Part shown: one piece after another, positions 38,772-46,960 of the stretch | How the letters are laid out: every line of letters begins with the position of its first letter | How positions within the stretch are numbered: the first letter of the stretch is position 1 | From: Candidatus Pantoea gossypiicola | Lineage (GTDB): Bacteria; Pseudomonadota; Gammaproteobacteria; Enterobacterales; Enterobacteriaceae | DNA length: 64,000 bases | Direction: 5' to 3' | NCBI RefSeq assembly: GCF_008632075.1 | Contig: NZ_VWVM01000005.1 | Span: forward strand, 160,011-224,010 | Program-made: the position numbers and the translations under genes | Notes under the pieces: model-generated | The model's database searches: none | Seen by the model: only the letters and a program-made list of their open reading frames with translations | Told to the model about the DNA's origin: nothing

Positions 38772-39068
38772 TCATACTGCCACTTTGGTGAAGCACGTAT
38801 GTAGCACAAGATCGCTCATTTTCGTGTTGATGAGTGATAGCTGGTCGGTATTGTTCTCTGACATCCAGGCGCCATAAACCCGGTACACCATCTGCGCATC
38901 GGAGTGACCCATTTGCGATGCAACGTAGTTCGGGTTTGCGCCTGCTGACAGAGCCCAGCATGCGAACGTATGACGCGACTGATAGGCTTTCCGGTGACGG
39001 AGGCCTGCACGCCTCAGTGCGCCGGTCCATATCTGCCCGAATGATTCAGTTGTTGAAATGGCGCTAGT
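38772..39068 (-). pseudogene. C-terminal fragment of a tyrosine-recombinase integrase
   Basis: In the minus frame ending at 38772: ...ALRRAGLRHRKAYQSRHTFA, then NPNYVASQMGHSDAQMVYRVYGAWM and a TKVAV end. The SRH, the MGH histidine and the presumed nucleophile tyrosine in VYGAWM fit the C-terminal half of an integrase catalytic domain. The N-terminal three-quarters is absent and a stop (39069-39071) precedes it. It marks a lost prophage or island beside fliE, a region that in E. coli holds the intG remnant. Confidence 0.85.
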
Positions 39069-39262
39069 TTAAGTAAATTTATTTTTGGCAACCGTCGCTG
39101 GCGGGTTATCAATCCACTTCCCTATAGCCTTCCTGTCGCGAATTCAGAGCAGCACGATACCAATAAAAAAAGCGAACCTGGAGTGAGCTCGCCGCTTGAG
39201 ATGTTGCGGATATTCTTCATCACTTCTTTATCGCCGTTGACCCAACCTTCTTCATAATCCAT
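39069..39262 (-). pseudogene. Frameshifted phage early-gene remnant upstream of the integrase fragment
   Basis: A minus-strand ATG at 39262, two bases after AAGGAGAG, opens MDYEEGWVNGDKEVMKNIRN... which stops at 39122. A second frame continues RKAIGKWIDNPPATVAKNKFT to the stop at 39069. The pair looks like one short gene broken by a frameshift, placed where an excisionase would lie relative to the integrase. Family assignment is a guess. Confidence 0.45.
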
Positions 39263-39444
39263 CTCTCCTTTTTAACAATGACGGCACACTCAACAACCAT
39301 GATCCAGTTCATGCTGATTGCCGCCTGGAAACACGTCACTCAGAGTGCGAGAGTGGGAAGGTTACTTCAGTGTCCGCTATGAGTCATTTCTCATTATTGA
39401 GTTATATCATACCGATGGAAAAAAGCCCCGTAAGGGGCTTTCTG

Positions 39445-40758
39445 TTATTTTACGCATCCAATGCTTTGGACATACCCTGAGGGCAACCTTATATACCAGT
39501 CTGCAGAAGGCAATATTTTTATCCGACTAAAGCCTGTCCCTTCATCGCTGGCACTGCATAAGGCATTGGTATAAATATAGTCCAGCGGTATACGACGCTT
39601 ATCCTGTGAGCTTTCAAACGTGTTTTTTAGTCCACAAGCGTAAACGATGATTAATAATAAAACGACAACATATCTGAACCGTCTTTTTTTAAACTGGCCC
39701 AGGCAAACTGCAATTAGCACGGATGAGATGATGTTTATTCCCATAAAATAGCGATCGGGATATGTCGAGTTGTAACCGTTGAGCAGGCCCGTAATACCAG
39801 ATCTGCCTGCTGCCGTAGCGGCATCATAGATGATCAACATGAAAAAGAGCAGCAATATTGAAATGCGTACCTGTGGTTCAGCTTTGATATAAGCGACAAG
39901 AATCAGGAGAAAATAACCAAGCGTCAGTATAATTGCAGATGCATTGCCTAATTTATCATAGAAACTAAAGACAAAAGGAAAAAGTATCGACCTGGCAGTT
40001 AACATCTCAATAAGATTGCTGCTATTAAATGCCCCTAAAATACCCCCGCTTCCATTCATTCTGGGAACAATAACGATAAAAAGAACCAACATTGCAACTA
40101 GCAGGGGGGCAAATCCGATGAGTAACTTCTTTTTATCTTCTGTGCAGAAAAACTTAATGAAGAGATATGAGCCTGTAACGGCAAAATTTACCGGGTTCGT
40201 AGCCGCCATCAGGAAGATAAGAATGTCACAGACGGCCCTGCGTTTTTTGCATGATGAGCTGTCACGATAAAGATGGGCGCATATCGACAAAACGGGCATA
40301 TAGAAGCCAATCTGAACTAACGTTCCAATGGATTCTGCCTGCGAGACGCCAAGCGGTACCAATACAGACATCATGAAAGCAAGCACTGCCATCATATTAT
40401 TGGCGTAGCGGCGAACAGTAAAATATATGATGACTGAAGTCAGAGCATAAAAAGCATAAGAAATAAGCGCAATAAAAAGAGGCAGAAGCATGAGTACGCT
40501 GCCGCTAAACACCTTACTAAGGAGTGCAGATGAAAACAGAAAAAATATATTGAAGAAAACAAAGTAGTCAGGACGGGCATGAAGGAAAGTGTATAGCCAT
40601 CCATTTGACAATGCAGAGCCAATCCAGACTCCGTCCTCAGCATATATCGTGGGGGTGATAACAGGCTGGGGAAATCTGGCAAAAAATATCAGGAATGAGA
40701 TTACGAAAGTAATCATGGCTACTTTCGAATGGCTTAAAGTTTTAATAGGAACCTCCAT
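39445..40758 (-). CDS. Polytopic membrane protein, Gtr-like
   Basis: Up to 437 residues with about ten to eleven membrane segments and a short hydrophilic tail. The early IYAEDGVWIGSALSNGW in the first external loop recalls serotype-converting (GtrII/IV-like) glucosyltransferases and other GT-C enzymes that take lipid-linked sugars. No gtrA or gtrB is adjacent, so assignment to O-antigen modification is inference. The gene is AT-rich compared with the flagellar neighbours and sits beside an integrase remnant, suggesting transfer. Start ambiguity: GGAGG lies inside the first two codons after ATG 40758, so translation may begin a little downstream. Confidence 0.6.
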   Translation of the reverse strand: MEVPIKTLSHSKVAMITFVISFLIFFARFPQPVITPTIYAEDGVWIGSALSNGWLYTFLHARPDYFVFFNIFFLFSSALLSKVFSGSVLMLLPLFIALISYAFYALTSVIIYFTVRRYANNMMAVLAFMMSVLVPLGVSQAESIGTLVQIGFYMPVLSICAHLYRDSSSCKKRRAVCDILIFLMAATNPVNFAVTGSYLFIKFFCTEDKKKLLIGFAPLLVAMLVLFIVIVPRMNGSGGILGAFNSSNLIEMLTARSILFPFVFSFYDKLGNASAIILTLGYFLLILVAYIKAEPQVRISILLLFFMLIIYDAATAAGRSGITGLLNGYNSTYPDRYFMGINIISSVLIAVCLGQFKKRRFRYVVVLLLIIVYACGLKNTFESSQDKRRIPLDYIYTNALCSASDEGTGFSRIKILPSADWYIRLPSGYVQSIGCVK

Positions 40759-41591
40759 AATGCTAAATCAATGTAGCGTAAAAGCGAATATCAGGATGAA
40801 TGGTATGCTCGGGCATTTAACACATATGACAGATAACGGGCTGTGGATACGTAACTAAACATCTCATTTCACTAACCTTCTTTTATCGTTAGACGATTTT
40901 CTGTATGAGCGACTTACCAGTGGATATGCAGGCTGAATGACTATCATTCTTTTCTCGCCATTCATTGCCTGTGGTGTAATCCCTGAGACATGTTAGCAAT
41001 GACGTTCATGTGCCGTCCCTGAATTATGTATGTTGGCAAATATCACTACTAAAGTGATTTAATCATAAAATTCAGGATGTTATTCATCTCCAGAGCAGGT
41101 TGTCAGCTCAGTTGCATCTTATACTAAGTCAGAAGAGCAGGCATAAAAATCTTCATTTTTGTTGTGTTCAACATTCCTGGTGAGCAAAAAGCCGGCCCGA
41201 GCTAATGCACATCCATGCCGGATAAAGCTTAATGGATGCCTACAGTGAGATCATTATCTCGTTAACCCGCAGCCTAAAAGAGCGGACAGAAAGATCGGGG
41301 ACATGTTAGCAGAGTCTGGCACGCTCAACGGTAAAACGGATGCGAGAGTGTGATGTCATATGTAATCGATTAGCCGTCAGCATGGCGTTAATGTCTGTTT
41401 GCACAATCCCGAAAATCCGGTCAGAACTTACTGATTCCAGCGTGCTGTAAGATTCATATCCCTGACACTGAGTAGGCAATGCTGGAGCCATCATTAGCTA
41501 TACTGCAATGCATCCTGAGCCTCGAGTGAGTAGAATATATTCAGCGGATACGATTCTGTACGACACCATTTATCAGCAGGACGACACCTTC
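40759..41591. other. Gene-poor AT-rich interval
   Basis: About 830 bases with no frame carrying a ribosome site, no RNA gene recognised and no clear terminator. The 62-codon minus frame at 41306-41494 is not supported. Presumably island debris plus the promoters of the two flanking genes. Confidence 0.45.
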
Positions 41592-41936
41592 ATGCTAAAA
41601 ATAATTATTCTGATAACATCATTAATCAGCCTGTCAGCCCCAGCTTTTGCCGCCACACAGTGCGGGCCGTTCTACCTTAGAGCCGATAAGAGTGGCTGGT
41701 TCTCAGTCAACGGAGAACGCGCAAAAACGCAGAAAGTCACGTTTTCAAAAGAGAAGGGTGATTACGACAACGCCACGATAAAGTTGCTGGTTAAAAACAG
41801 CAAAGCACCGGGGATGATAGACATGGAGCTGACGAATCCAGAGGGCAAAGGAATGTTAAGGGCGCAAATCGTCCGCACCAGTCAGAGTCAGATCCGCATA
41901 CGGGGACTCTATGATTGCGAATCCGTTAAATAGCCG
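41592..41936 (+). CDS. Secreted hypothetical protein (113 aa)
   Basis: Signal peptide (MLKIIILITSLISLSAPAFA, cleavage near 20), then a small beta-rich domain with two cysteines (TQCGPF and LYDCES) that could form a disulfide. The frame extends 28 codons upstream of ATG 41592, but the signal peptide fixes the start. A weak AGGA lies about 11 bases upstream. Family not recognised; periplasmic. Confidence 0.7.
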
Positions 41937-41962
41937 GATCTGCGACCAGCCCGGCGATGCCG

Positions 41963-42319
41963 CTAACGCAATGTTTTGCACGCTGTAATCATCGCTGAAA
42001 CCAGTGCGTTGATATCCGGCGCTTTAGGATCGTAGTAAAATGTCGCGCTGGTCTGATGATGGCTGAACTTTGCAATTTCAACCCAGGCTACGGTTTCATT
42101 ATCCTTTTCGAGGTTATATCGCTTCGTGCCATCTGGCAGAGGATCATCCTGCTCCAGGTAAGCCCGCTGATTCTGCGCCATTTCGATAAGGCAGGACTCA
42201 ACCTGATAAGGATGACCGTCGAACCAGGCGGTCTTCGTTTCCGGGTGCAATCCAACCCGACCCATATCCACGCATCCGCTCAGCAGGCTTACGCTCAGAG
42301 CGATGATTAATCTATTCAT
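41963..42319 (-). CDS. Predicted lipoprotein (118 aa)
   Basis: Starts MNRLIIALSVSLLSGCVDMG, with lipobox LLSGC. The mature part contains WFDGHPYQVESCLIEMAQNQ and a second cysteine near the C-terminus (MITACKTLR). ATG 42319 is preferred over 42334 because it puts the signal peptide at the front. Residue D after the lipid Cys+1 is not at +2 but V is, so outer-membrane sorting is expected. Function unknown. Confidence 0.7.
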   Translation of the reverse strand: MNRLIIALSVSLLSGCVDMGRVGLHPETKTAWFDGHPYQVESCLIEMAQNQRAYLEQDDPLPDGTKRYNLEKDNETVAWVEIAKFSHHQTSATFYYDPKAPDINALVSAMITACKTLR

Positions 42320-42718
42320 GGCATCCACTCTCATTATTTATCCGGCTAATCTGCGCCTTTAAGGCATGGTCATGGACCTGTGATTAAGTCAGTCAGAGCA
42401 GATGGTACAACACTCAGCGTCACCAATTCATGAACACAATACTTATCCGCCTCACTTTGAGTTAACGGAGGGCGGATGGAAGGATCAATTTATGGGTAAT
42501 GTACGAAAAATTCGTAAAGCGCTGCTCCAGAATGAACCTTCAGGGTTTAATGAGCAGTCTGTCAGGAGAAGTTGCCGCACATAAGCAGGAAGGTGGCGAA
42601 ACGGTGAGAAACACGATTACGCAGAAAATTTTTTGCCCTTAAGGCCTGGCGTCCCCATTGCCGAAAGCATTCTTAAGCAACGATAACGGGCGCGCCCGCC
42701 GGGCGCGCCTTATGCACA
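42320..42718. other. Short gene-free interval
   Basis: About 400 bases. A 31-codon plus-strand frame starting at about 42491 (MGNVRKIRKALLQ...) follows AAGGA but is too short to support. A strong GGCGCGCCC / GGGCGCGCC hairpin at 42689-42709 lies just past the next gene's stop without a T-run. Confidence 0.4.
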
Positions 42719-42919
42719 TCAACTTGCTTTGTAGGGATCTTTCTTATCATCCTGGCTGTCATCATTTTTGCGCGGTACTTCGCCATGATCTTTCGGCGCG
42801 TCAGTGGCAGGATGATCATCTTCTTCATAGGCATTGCCCGCGTTTGGCGCAGCTTCAGGCAGGCTTTTGCTGACATCACCTTCTTTCTTACGTTCTTCAT
42901 TCGTATTGTGTTTAAACAT
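42719..42919 (-). CDS. Small hydrophilic, probably disordered protein (66 aa)
   Basis: Very polar: MFKHNTNEERKKEG..., then PNAGNAYEEDDHP and KNDDSQDDKKDPYKAS. AAGGAGTGAGTT is an excellent ribosome site. Low-complexity charged composition predicts no fixed fold. Family unknown; hydrophilin-like stress proteins have this look. Confidence 0.65.
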   Translation of the reverse strand: MFKHNTNEERKKEGDVSKSLPEAAPNAGNAYEEDDHPATDAPKDHGEVPRKNDDSQDDKKDPYKAS

Positions 42920-42995
42920 AACTCACTCCTTTTTTTCCAGTGCCTTAAGTCTAGACCAGCCCTGACATCCCGCATTTACATCGGGATCAGGAGAG

Positions 42996-43080
42996 CAAAA
43001 AAAGCCCGCCAGAGGCGGGCTAATCGGAGTTTCTCTCATACTGAACACGTCATTTTTCGATGTTCGGGTGTGTGCAGCAC
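42996..43080 (-). ncRNA. Candidate small RNA ending in an orphan terminator
   Basis: On the minus strand GCCCGCC-tct-GGCGGGC + T7 (42997-43020) is a textbook terminator, yet no minus-strand gene precedes it before the repressor gene at 43552, which faces a plus-strand unit. Upstream is a second hairpin (GAACA...TGTTC, about 43041-43063) and possible TTGTCC/TACCGT promoter boxes near 43090-43120. Shape and length (~80 nt) fit a Hfq-type sRNA. Not recognised as a known one. Confidence 0.4.
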
Positions 43081-43237
43081 AACCATGCTAACGGTAAAGG
43101 CCTGATGCAGAAATGGACAAACCTGTCATATCACCTGCGGCAGGTCACATTCCCGACGATAAACATCGATTAATAAATTCGATTGAAGAGATTAATAAAA
43201 AGCATATAGTGACCTGCGTTACCAGGAGATAGACATT

Positions 43238-43486
43238 ATGTTACGAGACTATTTAAAGATTGAAGCGGAAGACCAGCTAATTGAACAGCGCACACTGAGC
43301 CTGAGAAATCGTGGTCAGGAAGAGGTGACGGAATGGATTATTGTCAGCCGTCAGGGTGTCAAAAAAGGTGGCGTGACCCTGTTCGATAAATTCAGCACCC
43401 GCCGCTCATGGCCAGTCAACTATCGCATTATGCAGACCGACCTGCAGGGCAAGGTAGTAGTGGATCAACTGGTCGACGCCCTGTAG
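43238..43486 (+). CDS. Hypothetical protein (82 aa)
   Basis: MLRDYLKIEAEDQLIEQRTL, then EWIIVSRQGVKKGGVTLFDK and NYRIMQTDLQGKVVVDQLVDA. Mixed alpha/beta, soluble. CCAGGAGATAGACATT precedes the ATG and a terminator follows. I do not recognise the family. Confidence 0.7.
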   Translation: MLRDYLKIEAEDQLIEQRTLSLRNRGQEEVTEWIIVSRQGVKKGGVTLFDKFSTRRSWPVNYRIMQTDLQGKVVVDQLVDAL

Positions 43487-43529
43487 TTGCAGGGCTATGA
43501 CTCTGGCTACTGTTTTCCGCTGAAACGTT

Positions 43530-43553
43530 AACCCGCACCCGGCGGGTTTTTTT
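43530..43553 (+). terminator. Terminator of the 82-aa gene
   Basis: Stem AACCCGC / GCGGGTT followed by T7; it touches the stop codon of the opposing repressor gene. Confidence 0.88.
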
Positions 43554-44184
43554 ATGGCTGCCGAAAGCGGCGCAATTCTACCAGTGTTCCTATCAGCTTC
43601 AGGCTGTCGCGGCCTGAATGCAGCTCGGGGAAGTTGATATTGACCGGTGCCAGTTCAAACTGCGCAACACCATTTTCACTGCCGCGCTGACGCCAGGTGC
43701 GCAGCAGGGCATTCTGTTGCTGCATTGCCAGCACGCAGTCACCAGGCTGAGGTGCCAGACAGGGATCGATAATCACCACATCCTCCCGCAGAATGGCGGG
43801 TGACATGGCCTGTTCTTCCACCCGGAAGGCAAAACTCTGTTGCGACAGCGCCATGTCGTTGTGCATCAGTTTCTCATAGCGGACAGAGCGGGTGTCACTC
43901 AGCCATTGCGCCAGATCGCGTTGTGCCAGAAGCGGGACCTGATGCAGGCCAGCCCAGCTAATTTCGCTGAAAACAGGACCATCCCCATCTATCAGATAAG
44001 ACGGCGCGCAGCCCAGCGCTTCGGCAAGCCGCAGCAGGTTCTCACCGCGCGGCAGCGTCTCCTCTTTTTCCCATTGCGAAATCGCTACATGAGAGACTTT
44101 TACCTGTTGCGCCAATTGCTTCTGCGTTAATTGCAGTGATTTACGTCGGAGTCGGATGCGGTCACCCAGCGTTTCGTTTTTCAT
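43552..44184 (-). CDS. Phage-type XRE/S24 repressor with a defective autoprotease
   Basis: 210 residues. N-terminal helix-turn-helix (LTQKQLAQQVKVSHVAISQWEK, about 19-40) and a C-terminal LexA/CI-like domain. In that domain the Ser-Met position reads EEQAMSP, so alanine (126) replaces the catalytic serine, and the lysine region reads ALLRTWRQ with no lysine. It should bind DNA and dimerise but not self-cleave with RecA. Two palindromes in the divergent promoter region are likely operators, so it probably controls itself and the facing membrane-protein pair. Confidence 0.82.
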   Translation of the reverse strand: MKNETLGDRIRLRRKSLQLTQKQLAQQVKVSHVAISQWEKEETLPRGENLLRLAEALGCAPSYLIDGDGPVFSEISWAGLHQVPLLAQRDLAQWLSDTRSVRYEKLMHNDMALSQQSFAFRVEEQAMSPAILREDVVIIDPCLAPQPGDCVLAMQQQNALLRTWRQRGSENGVAQFELAPVNINFPELHSGRDSLKLIGTLVELRRFRQP

Positions 44185-44211
44185 TAGCTTGACTTTTTGG
44201 TTGAGAGTGGC

Positions 44212-44250
44212 TTAAGTATACTTAACTCTGGTATTTAAGCAATCTTAAAT
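44212..44250. promoter_or_regulatory. Paired palindromic operators
   Basis: TTAAGTATACTTAA (44212-44225) is a perfect 14-base palindrome. ATTTAAG-caat-CTTAAAT (44233-44250) is a second one with the same CTTAA half-site. Centre-to-centre spacing is about 23 bases, two helical turns, between the repressor and the divergent gene. Typical of a CI-like repressor. Confidence 0.7.
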
Positions 44251-44320
44251 TCAGGGTGGAGGTCGTGGTTGTTCTGCACGCGGTGTGTTCCAGAGACCTT
44301 ACCGGAAAAAGGGGTGTGGC

Positions 44321-44704
44321 ATGGAAAGTAGTCTGATTACCAGTATGGGTGCGTTAGTTCTGGGTGGGGGGGCTGCAGCACTGTTCTGGAAACCGTTATT
44401 GGCGGGTATTGCGTCAATCGTAACCAGTAATCGAGCCGGCGGCGAAATTATTACCAGCTACAAAGAGCAGGTGGAGTTGTTGAAAGAGAGCAACCTGATA
44501 ATACGGGAGGAGAACGATGAGTTACGTGAACGTCACGACAGAAATCTGCGACGTATCGCGACACTCGAAACAGATCTGCGGTTAATCAAAAATGCCGTAG
44601 GCATTTTACTGGCAATGACCGAAACCGGTCAGAACGATAAATTTCGTAATGAAATTGATCGGCTGATCTCAACTCTGGAGGATCGCAGCGATGGCAACGA
44701 TTAA
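44321..44704 (+). CDS. Membrane-anchored coiled-coil protein (first of a pair)
   Basis: 127 residues. An N-terminal hydrophobic stretch (ITSMGALVLGGGAAALFWKP, about 5-25) and then a long charged coiled coil (EQVELLKESNLIIREENDEL...). ATG 44321 follows AAAAGGGG. It overlaps the next gene by 14 bases, so the two are translationally coupled. Architecture resembles spanin-like or tail-associated accessory proteins but I see no diagnostic motif. Function unknown. Confidence 0.7.
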   Translation: MESSLITSMGALVLGGGAAALFWKPLLAGIASIVTSNRAGGEIITSYKEQVELLKESNLIIREENDELRERHDRNLRRIATLETDLRLIKNAVGILLAMTETGQNDKFRNEIDRLISTLEDRSDGND

Positions 44705-45032
44705 CAGCCTTAAGGCACCTATGTCATACCGGCGCAAAGTTATTCTCGGCTGCATTCTGCTGAGCTGTTCGATGATTTGCATTCTGATGACAATTATTTT
44801 TCTTTACGTCAGTAACACGGCAAATAAGCGGGTTGAGGAGATCCGGGCAGATTATCGGATCATTGCAGCGCGGCGTGATGACCGTGTGGATTTGCTGACC
44901 AGTCAGGTGTCAGCGTTACAGCATAAGCTTGATGTGATACCGGATCGCATCGCTGACAAAACGATCACAAAAGTAAAAAAAGTCGTGATTGAGAAGGAGG
45001 TGCCATCCGCGAAACCCACGGAGAAACCGTAA
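44691..45032 (+). CDS. Membrane-anchored coiled-coil protein (second of a pair)
   Basis: 113 residues. One membrane helix (VILGCILLSCSMICILMTII, about 17-40), then a coiled coil (VDLLTSQVSALQHKLDVIPD) and a lysine/proline-rich end. N-in topology with a periplasmic coil is likely. Coupled by overlap to the gene before. No signal peptide cleavage site and no lipobox. Confidence 0.7.
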   Translation: MATINSLKAPMSYRRKVILGCILLSCSMICILMTIIFLYVSNTANKRVEEIRADYRIIAARRDDRVDLLTSQVSALQHKLDVIPDRIADKTITKVKKVVIEKEVPSAKPTEKP

Positions 45033-45183
45033 CTTCCGATTATTCTTAGTGCGGCTTCGCTATCATCGACTAGTTTTAAATCTCCGGACGACATTTTGTA
45101 TCTGAACTGACGTCCGCTGATTGGCCGGTTGATGAACCGCTAAGCCTAATCACTTTTGATAATTGACCAGAAGGAAATTTAGC

Positions 45184-45450
45184 ATGAGCGATTCAACAGA
45201 AACCAAAACCAAAAACGACTATCTGCGCGATGTGACTTCGCAGCTGAAGGAGATGCGCCACTACGCGCAGACCAACACCGAAACCCTTTCCAGCCATTGG
45301 TTAGCGTTTGATGCCGGTGAATATAAAGATAAGACAAACGCCGATCGTATCGATGGGTTGCTGAATAAGCAGGGTAAACTGCTGGAAGATCTGGATGCCG
45401 CTATTCAGGACATCGAGATTGAAATTAATCACAGTGAGCAGGAGAGCTGA
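45184..45450 (+). CDS. Small hydrophilic helical protein (88 aa)
   Basis: MSDSTETKTKNDYLRDVTSQ... to IQDIEIEINHSEQES; acidic, helical, no cysteine. AGAAGGAAATTTAGC sets the start at 45184 (the frame opens at 45163). It lies 150 bases after the coiled-coil pair, so membership in that unit is uncertain. Family not recognised. Confidence 0.65.
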   Translation: MSDSTETKTKNDYLRDVTSQLKEMRHYAQTNTETLSSHWLAFDAGEYKDKTNADRIDGLLNKQGKLLEDLDAAIQDIEIEINHSEQES

Positions 45451-45488
45451 TTCATCTCCCGCTGACTGATACGGTGGCCGCTAATGGA

Positions 45489-45728
45489 TTAGTCGGCTAC
45501 CAGCCACATTTCCGCTTCGTCGAACATCTCTTCAACAATACGCGCAACTGTCGCCTTATCGTTCTTACTCAAATCAGTATCAATCGCGTTACGTTCCATC
45601 GGCTTAACCTTAACTTCGATGTCAGGAAACACCCGATGCACCCGCTTTTCCAGCTCCTCACGAATCATCTCGCGAGCACCCGGTAAACCGGCAACGTTGC
45701 GCTTGTCATAAATCAACTCAACAAACAT
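45489..45728 (-). CDS. DinI-family SOS protein (MsgA-like)
   Basis: 79 residues. MFVELIYDKRN start, then LEKRVHRVFPDIEVKVKPM and the acidic helix VEEMFDEAEMWLVAD. This is the DinI fold; the MFVELIYDKRN..GLPGA form is that of MsgA/ImpC-like members. DinI modulates RecA filaments. A strong LexA box lies 39-58 bases upstream of the ATG, direct evidence that it is SOS-controlled. Confidence 0.9.
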   Translation of the reverse strand: MFVELIYDKRNVAGLPGAREMIREELEKRVHRVFPDIEVKVKPMERNAIDTDLSKNDKATVARIVEEMFDEAEMWLVAD

Positions 45729-45766
45729 GATGGCAATCCATTCAGGGCAAAATCGCTGATATATAA

Positions 45767-45786
45767 TACTGTAAATAAAAACAGTA
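45767..45786 (-). promoter_or_regulatory. LexA box (SOS operator)
   Basis: CTGT-N8-ACAG with an AT-only spacer, flanked by TA on both sides, so 16-17 of 20 positions match the E. coli consensus. Oriented upstream of the DinI-family gene. Confidence 0.93.
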
Positions 45787-45903
45787 GCAAGGCAGTACGC
45801 CTGATTTCGCGTAAATTTTTATCTCGCCCAGACCTCAATCTTCGGCTAGCAAAATGCGCACGCATCACGACATAATGTCGGCTTACTTTTCAGGAGGTCC
45901 GCG

Positions 45904-46203
45904 ATGCGACAACTGGTAATTGATATTCTGCTGAAGCTGGCAAAGATGGACGTCGACGCAAAAGAGCTGACGGCGCAGCTTGAAGCGCAATCCCTGCTGG
46001 TTGCAGCGCTGCTGGTGCAGGCGAAACAGGACAACTCGCTGACTATTACAGAAACGGTGCAGGATGCCATCATTACCGCTTCGCAATCGTCGACTGAGTT
46101 TCTGCAGTCGGATGTTGATCTGCTCCTGACACACATCAATCGTCTGCTGGCGGTTGCAAGCTATGTAGAAGTGAAAGGCAAAGCCACGGAAGAGCGGGAG
46201 TAG
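45904..46203 (+). CDS. IraP-like anti-adaptor
   Basis: 99 residues. The opening MRQLVIDILLKLAKMDVDAKEL, then LEAQSLLVAALLVQAKQ, follows E. coli IraP (MKNLIAELLVKLAQKEEESKEL...) with the same heptad spacing. IraP binds RssB and protects RpoS from ClpXP. The second half diverges and is about 13 residues longer. AGGAGGTCCGCG precedes the ATG. Assignment rests on the N-terminal half. Confidence 0.72.
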   Translation: MRQLVIDILLKLAKMDVDAKELTAQLEAQSLLVAALLVQAKQDNSLTITETVQDAIITASQSSTEFLQSDVDLLLTHINRLLAVASYVEVKGKATEERE

Positions 46204-46395
46204 GGCCATTTATCAATATGCCTCCAGAGAGGGAAGCCCGGCAATCTCTCCGGAGGCAGTGCAGTTGCTTTGCCCACAAGGGCAATCATGACCTGCGGCA
46301 TGACGCGAAGGTCTCGCGTTTTTGCTTTACTGCTTTATCCGATGCTGCACGACAGGCTGAGAGGTGTAACTTATACCTCTTCAGTGGATTGAACA

Positions 46396-46719
46396 TTACA
46401 GCTCGTTTTTGATGCAAAACTCTTCCCAGCTCATCCCCAGAGACTCAGCATGAGATTTGAGATAGGTCTCGATAGCCTCAGCCGCTACCGCTTTATCCGG
46501 CTCAGCGAGCTGAATAGAAAAAATCATCCCATCCAGATTCTTCTGCCGTAAAAAGGCTGCATAGATGCGTTCGGCGTGCCATTCACGCAGCTGTCGCAGT
46601 GACAGATTAGCGGCACGAGCATCGCTCTCCGTTAACTCATCCAGTGCAGACTGAAAGTCGGGATGCGCGGTAAAAAACATTTCACGTGCCTGAGCATAAT
46701 AGGCTTCTGGCGTTTTCAT
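46396..46719 (-). CDS. DUF6388-like small protein (107 aa)
   Basis: MKTPEAYYAQAREMFFTAHP start, then LSLRQLREWHAERIYAAFLR and the ending LGMSWEEFCIKNEL. I associate this pattern with the DUF6388 family of uncharacterised enterobacterial and pseudomonad proteins; not verified. ATG 46719 follows CAGGAATATAAAT; the longer frame has no ribosome site. Confidence 0.65.
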   Translation of the reverse strand: MKTPEAYYAQAREMFFTAHPDFQSALDELTESDARAANLSLRQLREWHAERIYAAFLRQKNLDGMIFSIQLAEPDKAVAAEAIETYLKSHAESLGMSWEEFCIKNEL

Positions 46720-46960
46720 ATTTATATTCCTGAAAGGCTGATGCAGCGCGTCAGTGTATCGGGTTGTCTTCCGCTTGTCAGGCGTGCCAGAGCCCATTCA
46801 GACTGCCAGTTGCCGATCAAAAAGCTGACCGGTCTCCTGGCTCAAGGGTAAATTCTGCTGTAAACAGTCGCTCGCGGGTGTCTGAACAGCCAGATACCTT
46901 GCGCTACGCGGTAGAAAAATTATAACGTAGCCGCCATTGACGCGATCTTAGGGATTAAAC

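Noticed and set aside
41095..41140. TTATACTAAG resembling the lambda attachment core
   Set aside because: Only about nine bases agree and no second copy was seen near the integrase remnant; chance cannot be excluded.
41306..41494. 62-residue minus-strand frame
   Set aside because: No ribosome site and no family resemblance.
42402..42584. 60-residue plus-strand frame, with an internal 31-codon frame
   Set aside because: Weak initiation signals, very short and no recognisable features.
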